The position numbers were made by a program, and so were the translations under genes. The notes under the pieces are model-generated. The model was not told the DNA's origin. It saw only the letters and a program-made list of their open reading frames with translations, and ran no database searches. Of a DNA stretch of 64,000 bases, positions 17,470-26,328 are shown in pieces (within the stretch, counting starts at the first letter, position 1; each line of letters opens with the position of its first letter). Source of the DNA: AC-32 sp963765785 (lineage in GTDB: Bacteria; Actinomycetota; Thermoleophilia; Gaiellales; Gaiellaceae); contig CAVXXW010000001.1 of NCBI GenBank assembly GCA_963765785.1, positions 124,001-188,000 on the forward strand, written 5' to 3'.

Positions 17470-18905
17470 TGACGACCGCGCTGATCCTGCTCCCGGTCGC
17501 AGGCGCGCTCGTCGTGTGGCTGTTGCCGTTGCGGCCGTTTGCGGTCGCCTCGACCGCGTTCCTGATCGCGCTGGCGGAGGTCGCGCTCTGGATCGACACG
17601 CTCGCGCGCTTCGACTTCAGCAAGCCCGGCCTCCAGCTCGAAGAGCAGCAGAGCTGGTTCAGCGACCTGCACGTCTCGTATCACGTCGGGTTCTACGGGT
17701 TCTCGCTCTGGCTCGTCGGGATGAGCGTCGTCGTCCTCGCCGCGGCGACCGGGTACGCCTTCTGGGCCGGCCGCGAGCGGCCGCGCGCCTACTACGGTCT
17801 CATGCTCCTGTTGACGGGCGCGATCGTCGGCGTCTTCGTCGCCCAGGATCTGCTCCTCTTCTACGTCTTCTGGGAGGCGATGCTCGTCCCGCTCTACTTC
17901 CTCGTCGGCGTCTGGGGCGGCGCGGGGCGGCTGCGGGCGACGCTGCTGTTCGTGATCTACACGATGGCCGGCTCGCTGCTGATGCTGGCTTCGATCATCG
18001 TGCTCGGCCTCTCGCAGGGGACGTTCGACCTCGTCCACTCGGGCACAAACGGCAGCGACTGGATCTTCCTCGGCTTCGCCGCGGCCTTCGCCGTCAAGGC
18101 GCCGATCTGGCCGCTCCACGCCTGGCTGCCCGAGACGTACCGCGAGTCGTCGGCCGAAGTCTCGGCCGTGCTCTCAGGCGTCGTCTCGAAGGCGGCCGCC
18201 TACGGCTTCCTGCGGATTGCGATCGCGAAGTTCCCGGGCCCGACCTCCGACTTCCGGACGCCGATCCTGGTGCTCGCCGCCTGCGGGCTGGTCTACGGCT
18301 CGCTGCTCGCGTTCCGCGCGCCCGACCTGCGCGGCGTGATCGCCTACTCGAGCCTCGCGCAGATGGGCCTGATCACGCTCGGCCTGTTCGCGGTCGACCC
18401 GCTCGGCCTGAACGGCGCGGTCCTGCAGATGGTCAACCACGGCTTGATCTCGGCCTCGCTCTTCCTACTCGCCGGCGCGGTCGAGCGACGCGCTGCCACC
18501 GGTGAGCTCGACGCGCTCGGCGGCATGGCACGCGGGCGCCCGGCGCTCGCAACCGTGCTGATGACGACGGGCGTGATCGCGCTCGCGGTGCCGGGCTCGT
18601 CCGCGTTCGCGGGCGAGTTCGCGATCCTGGCCGGGGTCTTCACGACCGGCTGGGGCTACGCCGTCGTCGGCGCCGTCGCGATCGTGCTCGCGGCGATGTA
18701 CATGCTGCGGCTGATCTCGGCCGTGCTGCACAAGAGCCCGGGCAGGGCGGTGACGGACGCCGCGCTCGACCTGCGGCCGGCGGAGCTCGGGATCATCGTT
18801 CCGCTCGTCCTCTGCCTGCTCGTGCTCTCGGCCTGGCCGGCGGCGATCACCGAGCGATCGTTCCCCACCGGCCGCACCCTCACGGAGCTCGCAGGCTCTC
18901 AGTGA
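17469..18905 (+). CDS. nuoM: NADH-quinone oxidoreductase subunit M
   Basis: The protein is 478 residues and is an antiporter-like proton channel. The key helix-5 glutamate is in LLFYVFWEAMLVPLYFLVG, the helix-7 lysine region is KAPIWPLHAWLPETYRESS and further conserved lysine/histidine sites follow. ATG 17469 overlaps the nuoL stop. It is in the same frame as the shifted tail of nuoL, so it should not be read as an L-M fusion. Confidence 0.96.
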   Translation: MTTALILLPVAGALVVWLLPLRPFAVASTAFLIALAEVALWIDTLARFDFSKPGLQLEEQQSWFSDLHVSYHVGFYGFSLWLVGMSVVVLAAATGYAFWAGRERPRAYYGLMLLLTGAIVGVFVAQDLLLFYVFWEAMLVPLYFLVGVWGGAGRLRATLLFVIYTMAGSLLMLASIIVLGLSQGTFDLVHSGTNGSDWIFLGFAAAFAVKAPIWPLHAWLPETYRESSAEVSAVLSGVVSKAAAYGFLRIAIAKFPGPTSDFRTPILVLAACGLVYGSLLAFRAPDLRGVIAYSSLAQMGLITLGLFAVDPLGLNGAVLQMVNHGLISASLFLLAGAVERRAATGELDALGGMARGRPALATVLMTTGVIALAVPGSSAFAGEFAILAGVFTTGWGYAVVGAVAIVLAAMYMLRLISAVLHKSPGRAVTDAALDLRPAELGIIVPLVLCLLVLSAWPAAITERSFPTGRTLTELAGSQ

Positions 18906-20392
18906 TCGCGTCGCTCGCAACGCCGCCGATCGACTGGTTCGCGCTCGCCGCGCCGCTGTCGCTGCTCGCCGCCGGCGCGGTCAACCTGCTCGTCGCGGTG
19001 CTCGTGCCGCGCGGCGACCGGCGCGTCGTGACCTCGGTGATCACCGCGCTCGGCTACGCCGCGGCGATCGCCTTCGCGGTCGCGCTCTACCAGCAGACCC
19101 CGGACGGCCACGGCGTGATCGCCGACGCGATCCAGCGTGACCGGCTCGGCGCGTTCACGACCGTGCTCGTGGCCGCCTCCGGCCTGCTCGCTGTCGGCGT
19201 GTCGTTCGGCGAGCGGATGAGCGACGCCCACGTCGCCGAGTACTACGCCTTGCTCGCCTGGGCCGGCGCGGGCATGGCCTTCCTGACCACGGCGAGCACG
19301 CTGCTGACGCTGTTCCTCGGCCTCGAGTGGTTCTCGATCAGCCTCTACATCCTCTGCGCGATCGACCGCGAGCTGGTCGGCTCGCTGGAGGCGGGCCTGA
19401 AGTACCTGATCGTCGGCGGCTTCGGCTCCGCCATGCTCCTCTTCGGCTCGGCGCTCGTCTATGGCGCCACCGGCAGGCTCGAGTTCCACGAGATCGCCGC
19501 GCAGGTCAGCGCGCTCGGGCTGAGCCACGACGCGCTGCTCGTGGCGGGCCTGGCGCTGATGATCGGCGGGCTCGGGTTCAAGGCCTCCGCCGCGCCGTTC
19601 CACATGTGGACGCCGGACGTCTACGAGGGCGCACCGACGCCGGTGACGGCGTTCATGTCGGCCGCGACGAAGGCGGTCGCGCTCGTGCTGATGCTGCGCG
19701 TGCTCGTGACCGCGTTCCCGCAGGAGGCTCGGCTCTGGACGATCGCGGTCGCAGCGATCGCCTGCGCGTCGCTCGCGGTCGGCAACCTCGCCGCGCTCGT
19801 ACAAACGAGCCTCAAGCGGCTGCTCGCCTACTCGTCGATCTCGCACGCCGGCTTCATGCTGATCGCCATCGCCTCGAACAACGCGCTCGGCGCGCGGGCT
19901 CTCCTCTACTACCTGATCCCGTACTGCGCGATGTCGGTCGGCGCCTTCGCCGTCGTCGCAGCGCGGGAGCGCGAGTTGAACCGGCCCGTGACAATGGACT
20001 CGCTCGCGGGCTTCGGTTGGGAGCGGCCGCTGCTCGGCGGCTCGATGACCGTCTTCATGCTCGGCTTCGCCGGCTTCCCGCTGACCGGCGGCTTCGTGGG
20101 CAAGTTCTACGTCTTCTCCGCCGCCTACGAGCACGGCTGGACCTGGCTTGTGATCGTCGGCGTGATCGCGACGGCGGTCAGCCTCTACTACTACCTCGGC
20201 GTCATCCGCGCGATGTACTTCCGGCCCTCGGAGGAGCTCCAACTGGCGGCAGTCGCGGGCGGCTCGCCGCCACGGGAGCTCTTGCTCCAGTCGGCCGTTG
20301 CAGCCGCGGTCGTCGTCACGGTCGGCTCGTTCTTCGCGGTGCAGCCATTGATTGACGTGGCCAGGCACGCGGCGGCGTCGCTGCACTTCTAG
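18902..20392 (+). CDS. nuoN: NADH-quinone oxidoreductase subunit N
   Basis: This third antiporter-like subunit is 496 residues with about 14 helices. Conserved features are FLGLEWFSISLYIL, FKASAAPFHMWTPDVYEGAPTP and LKRLLAYSSISHAGF. The GTG at 18902 overlaps the nuoM stop. It is the last gene of the complex I operon; no strong terminator hairpin follows in the 68 bases before the crcB remnant. Confidence 0.96.
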   Translation: MIASLATPPIDWFALAAPLSLLAAGAVNLLVAVLVPRGDRRVVTSVITALGYAAAIAFAVALYQQTPDGHGVIADAIQRDRLGAFTTVLVAASGLLAVGVSFGERMSDAHVAEYYALLAWAGAGMAFLTTASTLLTLFLGLEWFSISLYILCAIDRELVGSLEAGLKYLIVGGFGSAMLLFGSALVYGATGRLEFHEIAAQVSALGLSHDALLVAGLALMIGGLGFKASAAPFHMWTPDVYEGAPTPVTAFMSAATKAVALVLMLRVLVTAFPQEARLWTIAVAAIACASLAVGNLAALVQTSLKRLLAYSSISHAGFMLIAIASNNALGARALLYYLIPYCAMSVGAFAVVAARERELNRPVTMDSLAGFGWERPLLGGSMTVFMLGFAGFPLTGGFVGKFYVFSAAYEHGWTWLVIVGVIATAVSLYYYLGVIRAMYFRPSEELQLAAVAGGSPPRELLLQSAVAAAVVVTVGSFFAVQPLIDVARHAAASLHF

Positions 20393-20459
20393 ACTTCCGC
20401 GCAACCCGGGCGATGGGGGCCCGCCTTCAACCGCCGCGACGGCTGATGGCTCCTACTGA

Positions 20460-20651
20460 CGAAAGGAGCTGCGGACCGGGGTCGTCGCCGGCTTCCTGGG
20501 CGCGTATACGACCTTTTCGACCTTCGTGCAGGAGAGCCACGACCTGCTCTCGGAGGGGCATGTGACACTCGGGATCGCGGACGCCGCCGGGAGCATCGTG
20601 GTGGGCGTGGCCGCAGTCGTCGCCGGAATCGCGGTCGGCCGGGCGCTCTAG
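20460..20651 (+). pseudogene. C-terminal remnant of a CrcB-type fluoride channel
   Basis: A short open frame with an in-frame stop just upstream (20457-20459) encodes about 63 residues containing ELRTGVVAGFLGAYTTFSTF, the hallmark GxxGxxTTFSTF of CrcB/Fluc fluoride channels, and the typical small-residue last helix ending GRAL. Intact CrcB has about 120 residues and four helices; only the last two are left. No normal start codon is well placed (a CTG at 20469 touches the AAGGAG). The missing half cannot lie in another frame because nuoN ends at 20392. It is best read as a decayed gene. Confidence 0.7.
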
Positions 20652-20992
20652 CGTCCGCGGAGCTCACGTGCCGCCGAGACCGCGGCCTGCACGCAGAACA
20701 CGGCCAGGCACGCCAGCAGCGCCGACCGGGCCAGCGCCGGCACCGCGCCGTCGGCCACCGCCGAGGCGCGGACGGCGCAGCCCACGACCACGAGCGCCAG
20801 CACGAACGTCCAGAGCAGCGCATGCAGATGCTCGTCTGCCCCGTCGAGCACGCGGCCGAACGCCTCGAGCGCCGCCACCGCCACGGCCGGCACCGCGAGG
20901 AGCAGCGCGTAGAACGCCACCCCGTGAGATCCCGCCCCGTCCGCCGCCGCTGCCGCGATCACGAGCCCAACGGGTATCGCCCGGCGAGCCAT
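20648..20992 (-). CDS. Small four-helix membrane protein, unknown function
   Basis: The protein is 114 residues with hydrophobic segments at about 6-20, 24-44, 58-76 and 86-106. No family is recognised. It converges on the crcB remnant (stop codons overlap) and is divergent from the metal-dependent hydrolase. The ATG at 20992 has no obvious ribosome site. Confidence 0.5.
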   Translation of the reverse strand: MARRAIPVGLVIAAAAADGAGSHGVAFYALLLAVPAVAVAALEAFGRVLDGADEHLHALLWTFVLALVVVGCAVRASAVADGAVPALARSALLACLAVFCVQAAVSAARELRGR

Positions 20993-21065
20993 GTGAGTGG
21001 GTTCGGCGCGCTCCCCGAGGCTCCTTCGTTACGCTCACCGAACTCGTCCAGAAAGGAGCTTCTGC

Positions 21066-21761
21066 ATGGCCGATGTGTCGGTGACGTGGCTGGGTCACGC
21101 CAGCTTCCGCCTCGACTCGCCCGAGGGCAAGCGGATCTACGTCGACCCCTTCCTGAACGGAAACCCGAAGTGCCCCGAGTCCGAGCTCGAGCCGGAACGG
21201 GTGGACGTCATCGCGATCACGCACGGGCACGGCGACCACGTCGGAGACGCGGTCGCGCTGAGCAAGAAGTTCTCGCCGGAGATGGTGGCGCTCCTCGAGC
21301 TGAACACGTGGCTCGGGCAGCAGGGCGCGCAGGCCCCGGACATGGGCCCGAACAAGGGCGGCACGGTCGAGGCCGGGGGCGTCAAGTTCACGCTCGTCAA
21401 CGCCTTCCACTCGAGCGCGACCGACGACCTGACCTACCTCGGCGAGTGCGCCGGGCTCGTGCTCACCTTCTCGAACGGCACCAGCATCTACTTCGCGGGG
21501 GACACCTGCGTCTTCGGCGACATGCAGCTGATCGGGCGGATCTACTCGCCGGACGTCGCGGTACTGCCGATCGGCGGCTACTTCACGATGGATCCGCGCG
21601 AGGCAGGCGTCGCGCTCGAGCTGCTCGGGTCGAAGCGCTGCATCCCGTGCCACTACGGTACGTGGCCGGTTCTGGCCGGGACGCCGGACGAGCTGCGCCA
21701 GCACGCTCCCGCCGGCATCGAGATCGTCGACCTGCAGCCGGGGGAGACGACGAGCGTTTGA
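21066..21761 (+). CDS. Metallo-beta-lactamase-fold hydrolase, UPF0173 type
   Basis: The protein is 231 residues. The metal-binding signature THGHGDHVGDA is at residues 54-64, further ligands are in NAFHSS and AGDTC, and a late histidine is in CHYGTWPVL. This matches UPF0173 metal-dependent hydrolases, which are soluble and of unknown substrate. ATG 21066 has an excellent AAGGAG seven bases upstream. It heads a tight group of four overlapping genes up to 23537. Confidence 0.88.
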   Translation: MADVSVTWLGHASFRLDSPEGKRIYVDPFLNGNPKCPESELEPERVDVIAITHGHGDHVGDAVALSKKFSPEMVALLELNTWLGQQGAQAPDMGPNKGGTVEAGGVKFTLVNAFHSSATDDLTYLGECAGLVLTFSNGTSIYFAGDTCVFGDMQLIGRIYSPDVAVLPIGGYFTMDPREAGVALELLGSKRCIPCHYGTWPVLAGTPDELRQHAPAGIEIVDLQPGETTSV

Positions 21762-22033
21762 GAGAACGCTGGTTCGGCGCCACCGGCCGCCTTGTGCCCG
21801 AGATCGCGGTCGAGGGCGAGCTCGACGTCGAGAACGCGCTCGTGCTCGACGACGTCTCGGACGAGACTGCACTGAAGGAGGCGCACGAACAGGGGCGTCC
21901 GGTGGTCGTGCGGGCGGGCGCACCGGAGGCGGTCAAGACGGCGCTCGCACGGCCGGAGGTCGCCTGCGTCGTCGTTCCCGCAGACCGCCGCGAGCTGCTC
22001 GAGCTGGACCTGACGGAGCTGACTTATGGCTAG
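21758..22033 (+). CDS. Small acidic protein of unknown function
   Basis: This 91-residue soluble protein is rich in Glu, Val and Ala. I do not recognise it. It starts with TTG 21758, overlapping the stop of the upstream hydrolase (TTGA), and ends inside the start of the DUF1028 gene. The double overlap and steady frame make it a believable gene despite the rare start. It probably works with its neighbours. Confidence 0.6.
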   Translation: MRERWFGATGRLVPEIAVEGELDVENALVLDDVSDETALKEAHEQGRPVVVRAGAPEAVKTALARPEVACVVVPADRRELLELDLTELTYG

Positions 22034-22868
22034 GGTCATCGCCACCTATTCGATCGCCGCGTGCGACCTCGAGGCGGGCCAGTGGGGCGTCGCGACGCAG
22101 TCGAAGTTCCTCGGCGTCGGCTCGGTCGTCCCGTGGGCGGAACCGCAGGCCGGCGCGATTGCCACGCAGGCCTACGCGAACCCGCGCTACGGGTCGGACG
22201 GGCTCGCGCTCCTCCGGAAGGGCGCGAGCGCGCAAGAGGCCGTCGACCGGCTGACGGCAGCCGACGACGGCCGCGAGCACCGGCAGCTCGGCGTGGTCGA
22301 CGGCAAGGGCAGCAGCGCGACCTTTACCGGCTCGGAGTGCTTCGACTGGGCCGGCGGGCGCACCGGCCCGTGCTACGCCGCGCAGGGGAACATCCTCGTC
22401 TCGGCGGCCACCGTGGACGCGATCGCCGAGACGTTCGAGCGCACGGCCGGCGCCCCGCTCGCCGAGCGCCTGCTCGAATGCCTCGACGCTGCTCAGACTG
22501 CGGGCGGCGACCGCCGCGGGCAGCAGTCCTCGGCGCTCCTCGTGGTCGAGCTCGACGGTGGCTACGCCGGTCTCTCGGACGAGGTGGTCGACCTCCGCGT
22601 CGACGAGCACCCGCGGCCGCTGGAAGAGCTGCGCCGCATCTACGCCATGCACCAGGCCATCTTCGGCAAGACGCCGCGCGAGCAATGGGTGGACGTGGAC
22701 GACGAGCTCGCCGGAGAGCTCCGTCAGCGGCTCGACAAGCTCGGCTACGACGGCGACCTCGCCGGCGCCTTCTTCACCTGGGCCGGGAACGAGAATCTCG
22801 AGGAGCGCATCGACGGCGTCGAGCACGTCGACCCGGTCGTGCTCGAGGAGCTGAGGAGGCAGACGTGA
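22026..22868 (+). CDS. DUF1028 family protein (Ntn-hydrolase-like)
   Basis: The protein is 280 residues. The N-terminal about 200 residues match DUF1028: ATYSIAACD at the start, AVATQS-like GVATQSKFLGVGS, YGSDGLALL and the glycine-rich QGNILVS. The family resembles Ntn-hydrolase folds, but its reaction is unproven. The C-terminal 70 residues (RQRLDKLGYDGDLAGAFFTWAG) resemble the small helical extension seen in some members. It overlaps both neighbours by a few bases, so the four genes are likely one transcript. Confidence 0.85.
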   Translation: MARVIATYSIAACDLEAGQWGVATQSKFLGVGSVVPWAEPQAGAIATQAYANPRYGSDGLALLRKGASAQEAVDRLTAADDGREHRQLGVVDGKGSSATFTGSECFDWAGGRTGPCYAAQGNILVSAATVDAIAETFERTAGAPLAERLLECLDAAQTAGGDRRGQQSSALLVVELDGGYAGLSDEVVDLRVDEHPRPLEELRRIYAMHQAIFGKTPREQWVDVDDELAGELRQRLDKLGYDGDLAGAFFTWAGNENLEERIDGVEHVDPVVLEELRRQT

Positions 22869-23537
22869 GCGCGAGCGTCGTCAGGATCGAGGAGCTCCAG
22901 CGCTACCCGATCGAGGGCCAGGACGGGCTGACGTGGCGCCCGGTCCGGCGGCACTTCGACATCCAGGCGTTCGGCGTCAACGCCTACACGGCCAACGAGG
23001 CCGGGCAGCGGGTGGTCGAGGAGCACCGCGAGGAGAGCGGCCACGAGGAGCTGTACGTCGTCGTCAGCGGCCGCGCCCGCTTCGTGCTCGACGGCGTGTC
23101 CCACGACGCGCCTGCCGGCACGCTCGTCCACTGCGTCTCCGGCACGCTGCGCGAGGCGTTCGCGGAGGAGGCGAACACGACGGTGCTCGGCATTGGCGCC
23201 AAGCCCGGCGAGGTCTTCAAGCCGTCGGGCTGGGAGTGGACGTTCGCGGGGATGTCGCTGCTCATGCAGGGCCAAGAGGAGGCGGCGCGCCGCGAGTTCG
23301 AGGCCGGGATCGAGGTGTATCCCGACGAGTGGCAGGGCTACTACAACCTGGCCTGCGCCGAGGCGCGGCTCGGCAACCGCGACGCGGCGCTCGACAACCT
23401 CGCCCGCGCCGCGAAGGTGAACGAGGAGGTCGTCGCCAAGTACGCTCCCGGAGGACTCCGACTTCGACTCCGTGAAGAACGACCCGGAGTTCCTAGCCTT
23501 GACCGGGCAAGCGAACCCCGGCCGCTCGGGCTCGTAG
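22865..23537 (+). CDS. Cupin domain plus TPR-like repeat protein, frameshifted near its end
   Basis: A cupin barrel comes first (EELYVVVSGRARFVLDG and the second strand set ending GIGAKPGEVFKP), then a short TPR-like helical stretch (MLMQGQEEAARREFEAG, LACAEARLGNRDAALDNL). The frame is lost at 23447-23449. Dropping one C from CCC gives KYAPEDSDFDSVKNDPEF and a stop at 23537, about 223 residues. GTG 22865 overlaps the DUF1028 stop. Substrate or ligand is unknown. The last 45 bases overlap the convergent Ldh2 gene. Confidence 0.8.
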
Positions 23538-24242
23538 CGCGGGCAGCGGGTCGGCCTCGGGCCGCGCCACGAGCAGCACCGCGCCGTGGCCCGGCTCCGC
23601 CACCAGCGCGTCCACGAGCAGTTGCAGCCCGACGGCGAGCGCGAACGCCTTGTGCGCCTGCTCGCCGCCGAAGGGCACGAGCTCTTCGGCAGTCGCCTCG
23701 CCTGCGAGCACCGCGCCGTAGGTGACGCGGCCCATCGAGACGTCGCTGACGAGCGGCTCGCCCGACGAAGACGGGATCCCGATCGCCAGCGGGTTCGTGC
23801 CGGCCAGCTTCGGGCCGCCGTCCGGATGGCCGAGCCGCGGCGGCGAGGTCGCGGTCAGCGCCGCGACGAGCCCACCGGCCGCGAGCTGGCGCGCCCAGTA
23901 GCCGAGCATCCCGGTCGGGAAGCAGCGCTGCGCGACGACCACTCGCGCGTGCGCGGGCGGCTCCGCGAGCTGCGCCTCGACCACCGCGGCGAGCGTCAGG
24001 TAGCCGAGCGCGCCGTTCCCGTCCCAGCGCTGGTAGCCCGGCTCGTCGACGACACGCAGCGGGCACGCGGCCGGGTCGAGCTCGAACGGCCGCGTCGCGA
24101 GCCACTCGACCCGTGAGAAGCCGTGGCCCGTCTTGCCGCGCCGCTCGGCGTCCGTGAAATGTGCGTTAAGAGTGGCCGCGTCGCGCTCGGCGAAGCCAAG
24201 CCCACGCAACGTGTCGAATGCCTCTCGCTCGTCCACCTTCAC
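23493..24242 (-). CDS. Ldh2-type malate/L-lactate/ureidoglycolate dehydrogenase family protein
   Basis: The protein is about 249 residues. It shows the family's N-terminal helix pair with LRGLGFAERDAATLNAHFTDAERRGK and the later GTNPLAIGIPS with a downstream GGEQAHKAFAL segment, features of NAD(P)-dependent Ldh_2 2-oxo acid reductases. Full-length members are about 340 residues; several internal segments are short here, so activity is uncertain. GTG 24242 has AAGGA just upstream and is preferred over GTG 24263. Confidence 0.75.
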   Translation of the reverse strand: MKVDEREAFDTLRGLGFAERDAATLNAHFTDAERRGKTGHGFSRVEWLATRPFELDPAACPLRVVDEPGYQRWDGNGALGYLTLAAVVEAQLAEPPAHARVVVAQRCFPTGMLGYWARQLAAGGLVAALTATSPPRLGHPDGGPKLAGTNPLAIGIPSSSGEPLVSDVSMGRVTYGAVLAGEATAEELVPFGGEQAHKAFALAVGLQLLVDALVAEPGHGAVLLVARPEADPLPALRARAAGVRLPGQG

Positions 24243-24349
24243 GAAATCCTTACGGAGGAGCACAGCTTTCCGCAGACCAGCAGCGTCTTAGTCTCTGGTT
24301 TCAGTGGGGGCCTCGCAACGAAGCCCCGGGGTCCGCTGGAGCACCTGGA

Positions 24350-24388
24350 GGGCGCCGTCTGGCGCCCTTCGGCGTTCACGGCTATAAC
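24350..24388 (+). promoter_or_regulatory. Hairpin and leaderless-type -10 box upstream of 24395
   Basis: A perfect hairpin GGGCGCC-GTCT-GGCGCCC lies at 24350-24367 without a T-run, so it is not a classic terminator. TATAAC at 24383-24388 ends six bases before the GTG of the next gene, as expected for a leaderless transcript. The gap 24243-24394 separates two divergent genes and also contains GGGGC...GCCCC pairing at about 24317-24337. Confidence 0.5.
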
Positions 24389-24394
24389 GGCTGC

Positions 24395-25222
24395 GTGAAG
24401 GGGGTCGCAGCGCTCGCCGTCGCGCTCGGCGCCGTCTTCGTGACGAGCGCCGCTGCCGCGCCCAGTCCGCACGTGGAGCGGGCGCAGAGCGGCACGGTCC
24501 AGGCCGTCTTCAGCTACTCGTGGGACCCGGCGAAGTTCCGCTTCTCGCGCCAGCACATCGCGATCAGCCGGGACGGGGCGACCCGCTTCTCCGCCTACCT
24601 GCGCAAGCCTCCCGGCAACGGCATGAACGCGCAGCCGGCCGGCTTCTTCTCCCACAAGCGCTCGCTCTCGCTCACCGACCTCGACGGCGACGGCGAGCCC
24701 GAGGTCGTGCTCGATCTCTACTGGGGCGGCGCGCACTGCTGCTGGTACACGCAGATCTACCGCTACGACGCCGCGACCGGGAACTACGTGCCGCTCGTAC
24801 ACGTCTGGGGCAACGTCGCCTACGTGCTCGCCGACCTCGACCACGACGGGCGCCAGGAGCTCGTCAGCCGCGACGACCGCTTCTCGTACGCCTTCGCCAG
24901 CTTCGCCGACTCCCGCTGGCCGGTGCGGATCCTCGCCTACCGGCAGGGCAAGCTGACCGTCGTCACGACGTCGTACCCGTCCGAGATCAAGCGCGACTCG
25001 GCCTCGCTCTGGCACGAGGCGATGGCCCGCGGCCGGAGGAAGGCGAGCAACCAAGGGATCATGGCGGCCTGGGCCGCCGACCAGTGCATGCTCAAACGCT
25101 GCGCCATCGCGTTCCGGTCGATCGCGGCCCTCTCGAAGACTGGCCGCGTCCACGGCGACCTCGAGCCGGCCGCGTACCAGCGCCGGCTCCGCGCTTTCCT
25201 GAAGCGGACGCAGTATCTCTAA
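24395..25222 (+). CDS. Secreted protein with calcium-type repeat motif, unknown function
   Basis: The protein is 275 residues with an N-terminal signal peptide (cleavage near AAA, residue 22). The centre has two acidic repeats, LTDLDGDGEPEVVLDLYW and ADLDHDGRQELVSRD, that look like FG-GAP/EF-hand-style calcium-binding loops, and a CCWY motif. No enzyme family is recognised. The gene starts with GTG six bases after TATAAC. Its stop overlaps the convergent mrp stop by four bases. Confidence 0.75.
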   Translation: MKGVAALAVALGAVFVTSAAAAPSPHVERAQSGTVQAVFSYSWDPAKFRFSRQHIAISRDGATRFSAYLRKPPGNGMNAQPAGFFSHKRSLSLTDLDGDGEPEVVLDLYWGGAHCCWYTQIYRYDAATGNYVPLVHVWGNVAYVLADLDHDGRQELVSRDDRFSYAFASFADSRWPVRILAYRQGKLTVVTTSYPSEIKRDSASLWHEAMARGRRKASNQGIMAAWAADQCMLKRCAIAFRSIAALSKTGRVHGDLEPAAYQRRLRAFLKRTQYL

Positions 25223-26299
25223 GACAGAACGGGCAGGGACTTCACGATCCCGACGCCCTGCTCGCGCTTCGTGGCGACGATCGCCTCGGCGAGCGCCGCG
25301 ATCGCCCGCGCCGGCTCGGAGTCCGGGTCGCCCTCGACGATCGGCACGCCGGCGTCACCGGCCTCCCGGAGGCGCGCGTCGAGCGGCACGCTGCCGAGCA
25401 GCGGCACCTCGAGTTCCTCGGCGAGCCTCTGACCGCCGCCGCGGCCGAACGCCTCGCCGGTCATGTTCTCGATCACGCCGAGCAGGCGCATGTTCGTCTT
25501 GCGCGCCATCAGCGCCGCGCGGGCGGCCACCTCCAGCGCGAGCGGCTGCGGCGTGGTGACGATCACGGCCTCCGCGCGCGGAAGCAGCTGGCCGAGCGAG
25601 ATCGAGACGTCGCCCGGTTCCCGGCGGCATGTCCACGACGAGCGTGTCCAGCTCGCCCCAGTGCACGTCGGTGAGGAACTGCTCGAGCGCCCGGTGCAGC
25701 ATCGGCCCGCGCCACATCACCGGCTCGTTGCCCTCGAGGAAGAAGCCGATCGACATCAGCTTCAGGTCGCCGCGGACCGGCGGGACGATCATCCGGTCGA
25801 CTGCGACCGGTTTCTGGCGGATGCCGAGCAGGTGGGGGATCGAGTGGCCATAGACGTCGGCGTCGAGGATGCCCGTGCGCTGGCCGAGGCGGTCGAAGGC
25901 CGCCGCGAGGTTCGCGCTCAGTGTCGACTTGCCGACGCCGCCCTTGCCGCTCGCGACCGCGATCACGCGCGTCGAGCGGTCGAGCTGGATGCCCTTCGTG
26001 CGCTCGGTGACGGCTCCGCGCAGCCGCGCGGTCAGCGCGCTTCGCTCCTCCGGCGTCATCACGCCGAACTCGAGCGAGACTCGCTCCACGCCGTCGACCG
26101 GTGCGAGCGCCTGGGCCACCTGCTGCTCGAAGCTCGAGCGCAGCGGGCACCCGGCAACCGTGAGGGCGATCCCCACCGTGACGTCGCCGCCCTCGACGCG
26201 GATGTCGCGCACCATGTCGAGCTCGACCACGTTGCGCTTCAGCTCGGGGTCGATCACCTGCTCGAGCGCCTTCAGGATCGCGTCGCGCGAGGGTTCCAT
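25219..26299 (-). CDS. mrp: Mrp/ApbC-type Fe-S cluster carrier ATPase, frameshifted
   Basis: The N-terminal 85 residues form a MIP18/DUF59 domain; then comes a ParA-like P-loop ATPase with GKGGVGKST at about 118-126. Frame is lost after VVDMPPGTG. Removing one C from CCC at 25613-25615 (GGG in the gene) restores DVSISLGQLLPRAEAVIVTTPQPLAL-type sequence and the C-terminal part ending at 25219, about 359 residues in all. Such proteins load Fe-S clusters, fitting the Fe-S-rich complex I nearby. A single-base sequence error is more likely than inactivation. Confidence 0.88.
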
Positions 26300-26328
26300 C
26301 GCGGGCCCACCGTAGCGAAGATGAGCGT

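Noticed and set aside
15582..18905. 1107-codon NuoL-NuoM fusion
   Set aside because: The second half of nuoL is in another frame; the fusion exists only because the shifted frame happens to stay open until the nuoM start.
24350..24367. Perfect hairpin as a terminator
   Set aside because: It lacks a T-run and lies between two divergent genes, where no transcript needs to end.
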